Assembly (NCBI GenBank): GCA_003649565.1
Contig: QMSF01000024.1
Location: 1 to 8,452 of the forward strand
Length of the DNA stretch: 8,452 nt
DNA from: Thermoprotei archaeon
GTDB lineage: Archaea; Thermoproteota; Methanomethylicia; Nezhaarchaeales; WYZ-LMO8
Reading direction: 5' to 3'
Of this stretch, positions 6,201 to 8,452 are shown one piece after another. Position 1 is the stretch's first letter. Each line of letters begins with the position of its first letter. Made by a program: the position numbers and the translations under genes. The notes under the pieces were generated by a model. It was not told where the DNA came from. It made no database searches and saw only the letters and a list, made by a program, of their open reading frames with translations.

Positions 6201-7799
6201 CTATCCCTCACGAGCTTTGCTCTGCTTCTCCTTAAGCTTCTTAAAGGTTATCGCCTTGTTTATAGCATCCACCAGAGCTGTTACTGAAGCTATTACTATG
6301 TCCTTGTCGACGGCCTTGGCTTTAAACGTCGATCCTTCAGGATCCCTTATTGCTATTTCGACGCTAGCAAGACTATCAGTTCCTCCAGTTATAGCTTCAA
6401 GTCTAAACTCGCTTAGGGTGTATTGGCCTATAGATCCTAGAGCTCTCTCAATAGCCTTAGCTGAAGCGTCAACGGGTCCTACACCTGTAGCTGCAGCTCT
6501 AATTTCATTGTCAAAGACCTTTAGGAGAACCGATGAAGTAGGCGTTATGGTATTCCCGGTTACAACCACAAGCTCCTTAAGAGAAACGGCTTTTTCTATT
6601 TCTGGTATGCCTCCAATTATCGATTCAGCTATTGCGTAAACGTCCTCCTCCATTACCGACTTCTTCTGCTCGCCAAGTTCTCTGATTTTCTCAGCTATCT
6701 TGGCTAGTTGCTCTTCAGTTGCATGAATTCCATATTGTTCCAGTAAAGCCTTTATGCCATGCTTTCCAGTGTGTTTGCCAAAGACTATTCTCCTTGTCTG
6801 ACCCACATATTCTGGTGGGAATGGCTCATATGTTATGGGCTCTTCTACAACTCCATGGACGTGTATCCCTGATCTATGAGCAAAAGCGTTTCTACCGACT
6901 ATCGGGTAATTAGGTGGGTTGTATACTAGGCTGTACTTCTCGACTAACCTGCATGTCTCCGTCAAGTACTCTTTCTTAATTTTGGTTTTGGCTCCATAAA
7001 GGGCTTCGAGGCCCACAACGACAACCTCTAGTGCTGCATGCCCTGCCCTCTCGCCTAAGCCGTTGACCGTGACGTGGACTTGGCTTGCACCAGCCACAAC
7101 AGCTGCAAGGGCATTGGCATTGGCTAAGCCCAGATCGTTATGGCAATGAACGGATATTGGAACCTTGATGTGCTCTTTAAGCGATTCTATAAGATACTTC
7201 ATTGCTTCTGGAGACATCACACCGACGGTATCAGGCACGTTTATTCTATCGGCTCCAGCGTCGACTACAGCCTTATACACCTTAATTAGGAAATTCAGGT
7301 TAGTCCTTGTAGCATCTTCACATGAGAACTCGCAGGTTACGCCGTGATCTTTAATGTACTCTACAGTTTCAACAGCTTTCTCTATGACTTGCTCTGGCGT
7401 CATTTTGAGCTTGTACTTGATGTGCCATTCTGATGTCCCTATAAAGGTGTGTATGGCATTGACGTCAGCCTTTAAGGCTTGGTCTACATCTGACTTTAGA
7501 GTTCTCGTTAAGGCGCATACTTCAGCTTGGAGCCCCAAGTTCGCTATGCTCTTAACGGCCTTGAACTCCTCTTCAGAGCTTGATGGGAATCCCGCTTCAA
7601 TTGTATCTACGCCGAGCTTGTCGAGTTGCCTTGCTATTTCGAGCTTTTCATCAAGCTTAAAGACTACGCCTGGCGTTTGCTCTCCTTCTCTAAGCGTTGT
7701 ATCGAATATCCTGACTTCACCTATCTTAAATGTCGAGGCCACCTTCTTCACATAGTCGCTTACAAACGGTATCCTCTCGATGGGCAAGCGGTTCACCAA
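6201..7799 (-). CDS. leuA: 2-isopropylmalate synthase-like enzyme (LeuA family)
   Basis: This complete 532-residue acyltransferase condenses acetyl-CoA with a 2-oxoacid, by inference 2-oxoisovalerate in leucine synthesis. Its TIM-barrel motifs are IFDTTLREGEQTPGV (31-45), SVHCHNDLGLANAN (216-229; metal-binding His218 and His220), NGLGERAGHAAL (246-257) and NAFAHRSGIHVHGV (304-317). A linker region (about 330-400) is followed by a LeuA dimer/allosteric domain at about 405-520, containing VVTGNTITPTSSV, GVGPVDASAKAI and ITGGTDSLASVE. NVPDTVG and HTFIGTSEWHIKYKL lean toward LeuA rather than citramalate or homocitrate synthase, but family members are easily confused. The start is TTG at 7799, preceded by GAGGCA 6 bases upstream. 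It is the first possible start after the in-frame stop that also ends the upstream synthase. It lies 24 bases after that gene and 8 bases before the DHH gene, so probable feedback control by leucine or a related end product would act on this enzyme separately. Confidence 0.8.
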   Translation of the reverse strand: MVNRLPIERIPFVSDYVKKVASTFKIGEVRIFDTTLREGEQTPGVVFKLDEKLEIARQLDKLGVDTIEAGFPSSSEEEFKAVKSIANLGLQAEVCALTRTLKSDVDQALKADVNAIHTFIGTSEWHIKYKLKMTPEQVIEKAVETVEYIKDHGVTCEFSCEDATRTNLNFLIKVYKAVVDAGADRINVPDTVGVMSPEAMKYLIESLKEHIKVPISVHCHNDLGLANANALAAVVAGASQVHVTVNGLGERAGHAALEVVVVGLEALYGAKTKIKKEYLTETCRLVEKYSLVYNPPNYPIVGRNAFAHRSGIHVHGVVEEPITYEPFPPEYVGQTRRIVFGKHTGKHGIKALLEQYGIHATEEQLAKIAEKIRELGEQKKSVMEEDVYAIAESIIGGIPEIEKAVSLKELVVVTGNTITPTSSVLLKVFDNEIRAAATGVGPVDASAKAIERALGSIGQYTLSEFRLEAITGGTDSLASVEIAIRDPEGSTFKAKAVDKDIVIASVTALVDAINKAITFKKLKEKQSKAREG

Positions 7800-7823
7800 C
7801 TTAGCTGCCTCATTTAAACAAGA

Positions 7824-8452
7824 TTAGCTAGCCTTAAGGGTTTGCTGCTCGCTTTGCTGTAGAGGCCTCAGGGACTTTAAGATGAAGTGCGTATGAGTGC
7901 CACTTACGCCTTTTATTCCTCTTATTCTCTCAAGGCAGTCGTTTAAATCCGATATTGTCGGCGCTGAGACTTTGACCTGGATGTCGTAGTCTCCACTTAC
8001 CTCGTATACCTCCATGACCTCCTTCATCGATGCTATTCTCCTAGCAATAGATGTCGTGTAGACATTTGGCTCGCATTTGACTAGTATTACTGCTTCAACT
8101 TTAGATGGCACTTCAGGCGTCAATTTTACTCCTGTTACTTTTTCGGCTATCTCTATGAGGTCAGCATCTCTATACGTCCTGACGTCATGCCTGCTCTTTA
8201 TGGCGTTAACCACCTTCTCCAACTCCTCATCGCTTAGCTGTATGCCTAATGCCTCAAGCCTGGCTTTAACTGCATGCTTACCTGAGTACTTACTGACGAC
8301 TATCTCCCTCTTTCTACCCACGAGTTCAGGCGGAAATGCCTCATAAGTTGATGGGTCATAGAGGACTGCTGCGACGTGAACTCCTCCTTTGTGAGAAAAG
8401 GCGTTTTCTCCTACTACTGGTGCATGTGGTGGGACTACTATGCCGCTTAACC
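7824..8452 (-). CDS. Homocitrate-synthase-like enzyme with C-terminal RAM domain (5' part missing)
   Basis: The frame is open to the right edge, so about 209 C-terminal residues are present and the catalytic N-terminal half is missing. The GTG at 8321 is internal: the coding frame upstream of it encodes PVVGENAFSHKGGVHVAAVL and DPSTYEAFPPELVGRKREIV, the back half of a LeuA/homocitrate/citramalate-type synthase barrel. SHKGGVH lines up with HRSGIH of the neighbouring LeuA-like enzyme, and KYSGKHAVKARLEALGI fits the post-barrel subdomain. In place of a LeuA allosteric domain, the last part (fragment residues about 117-194) is an Lrp/AsnC ligand-binding RAM domain, shown by VEAVILVKCEPN, MEVYEVSGDYDIQVKV and IKGVSGTHTHFILK. 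That domain type usually binds amino acids. From memory some archaeal homocitrate synthases of lysine synthesis have this layout, so I favour a lysine/aminoadipate role with lysine feedback. The specificity needs the missing half. Confidence 0.75.
   Translation of the reverse strand, partial: LSGIVVPPHAPVVGENAFSHKGGVHVAAVLYDPSTYEAFPPELVGRKREIVVSKYSGKHAVKARLEALGIQLSDEELEKVVNAIKSRHDVRTYRDADLIEIAEKVTGVKLTPEVPSKVEAVILVKCEPNVYTTSIARRIASMKEVMEVYEVSGDYDIQVKVSAPTISDLNDCLERIRGIKGVSGTHTHFILKSLRPLQQSEQQTLKAS

Noticed and set aside
7811..7818. TTTAAAT between the two synthase genes as an internal promoter for the LeuA-like gene.
   Set aside because: It lies only about 13-18 bases from the start codon, too close for a TATA box that acts about 25 bases before the transcription start.
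7824..8321. Reading the last minus-strand gene as a complete 165-residue stand-alone protein starting with GTG at 8321.
   Set aside because: The same frame continues to the window edge and encodes conserved synthase residues (NAFSHKGGVH), so the gene is a 5'-truncated larger enzyme.

Overview
The window reads as a piece of an archaeal chromosome, probably from a TACK-type or related, possibly thermophilic lineage. The signs are frequent AGG/AGA and ATA codons, many TTG and GTG starts, GGAGGTGA-like ribosome-binding sites, a TTTAAATAG TATA-type box, and the gene families present: a LeuA-like enzyme, a homocitrate-synthase-like enzyme with a RAM domain, an archaeal DHH phosphoesterase and a cyclophilin-like small protein. 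The exact phylum cannot be fixed from the sequence alone. Coding density is very high, no non-coding stretch exceeds about 115 bases, and I see no RNA gene, CRISPR array or mobile element.

Left part (1-1958, plus strand): the 3' end of a class V (AGT/SPT-type) aminotransferase, a 115-base spacer, then a 522-residue radical SAM protein of unknown substrate. Middle part: a minus-strand, tightly coupled pair (a flavin-reductase-type FMN-binding protein followed by a cyclophilin-like protein, 2932 down to 1988). It is divergent from a plus-strand HhH-GPD DNA glycosylase (2972-3940), whose stop codon overlaps the stop of a convergent minus-strand radical SAM gene (4803-3937). That radical SAM gene follows a small unrecognised gene (5142-4825) with its own TATA-box promoter.

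Right part (8452 down to 5203, minus strand): an apparent operon of three genes read right to left. They are the C-terminal half of a homocitrate-synthase-like enzyme ending in an Lrp/AsnC RAM domain (its 5' end lies outside the window), a complete 2-isopropylmalate-synthase-like enzyme with a LeuA regulatory domain, and a DHH/DHHA1 phosphoesterase. The first two enzymes belong to one family, acetyl-CoA-dependent 2-oxoacid condensation, but carry different C-terminal regulatory modules. This fits separate feedback control of a lysine/aminoadipate-type branch and a leucine branch. The DHH gene is a co-transcribed passenger that probably acts on nucleic acids or nucleotides.

I did not find an obviously new multi-gene system. 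The most useful leads are the RAM-domain synthase beside LeuA, two radical SAM enzymes of unknown substrate (one with a CX4CX2C cluster motif), a monofunctional-looking HhH glycosylase of unclear specificity, and a small orphan gene with a clear promoter.
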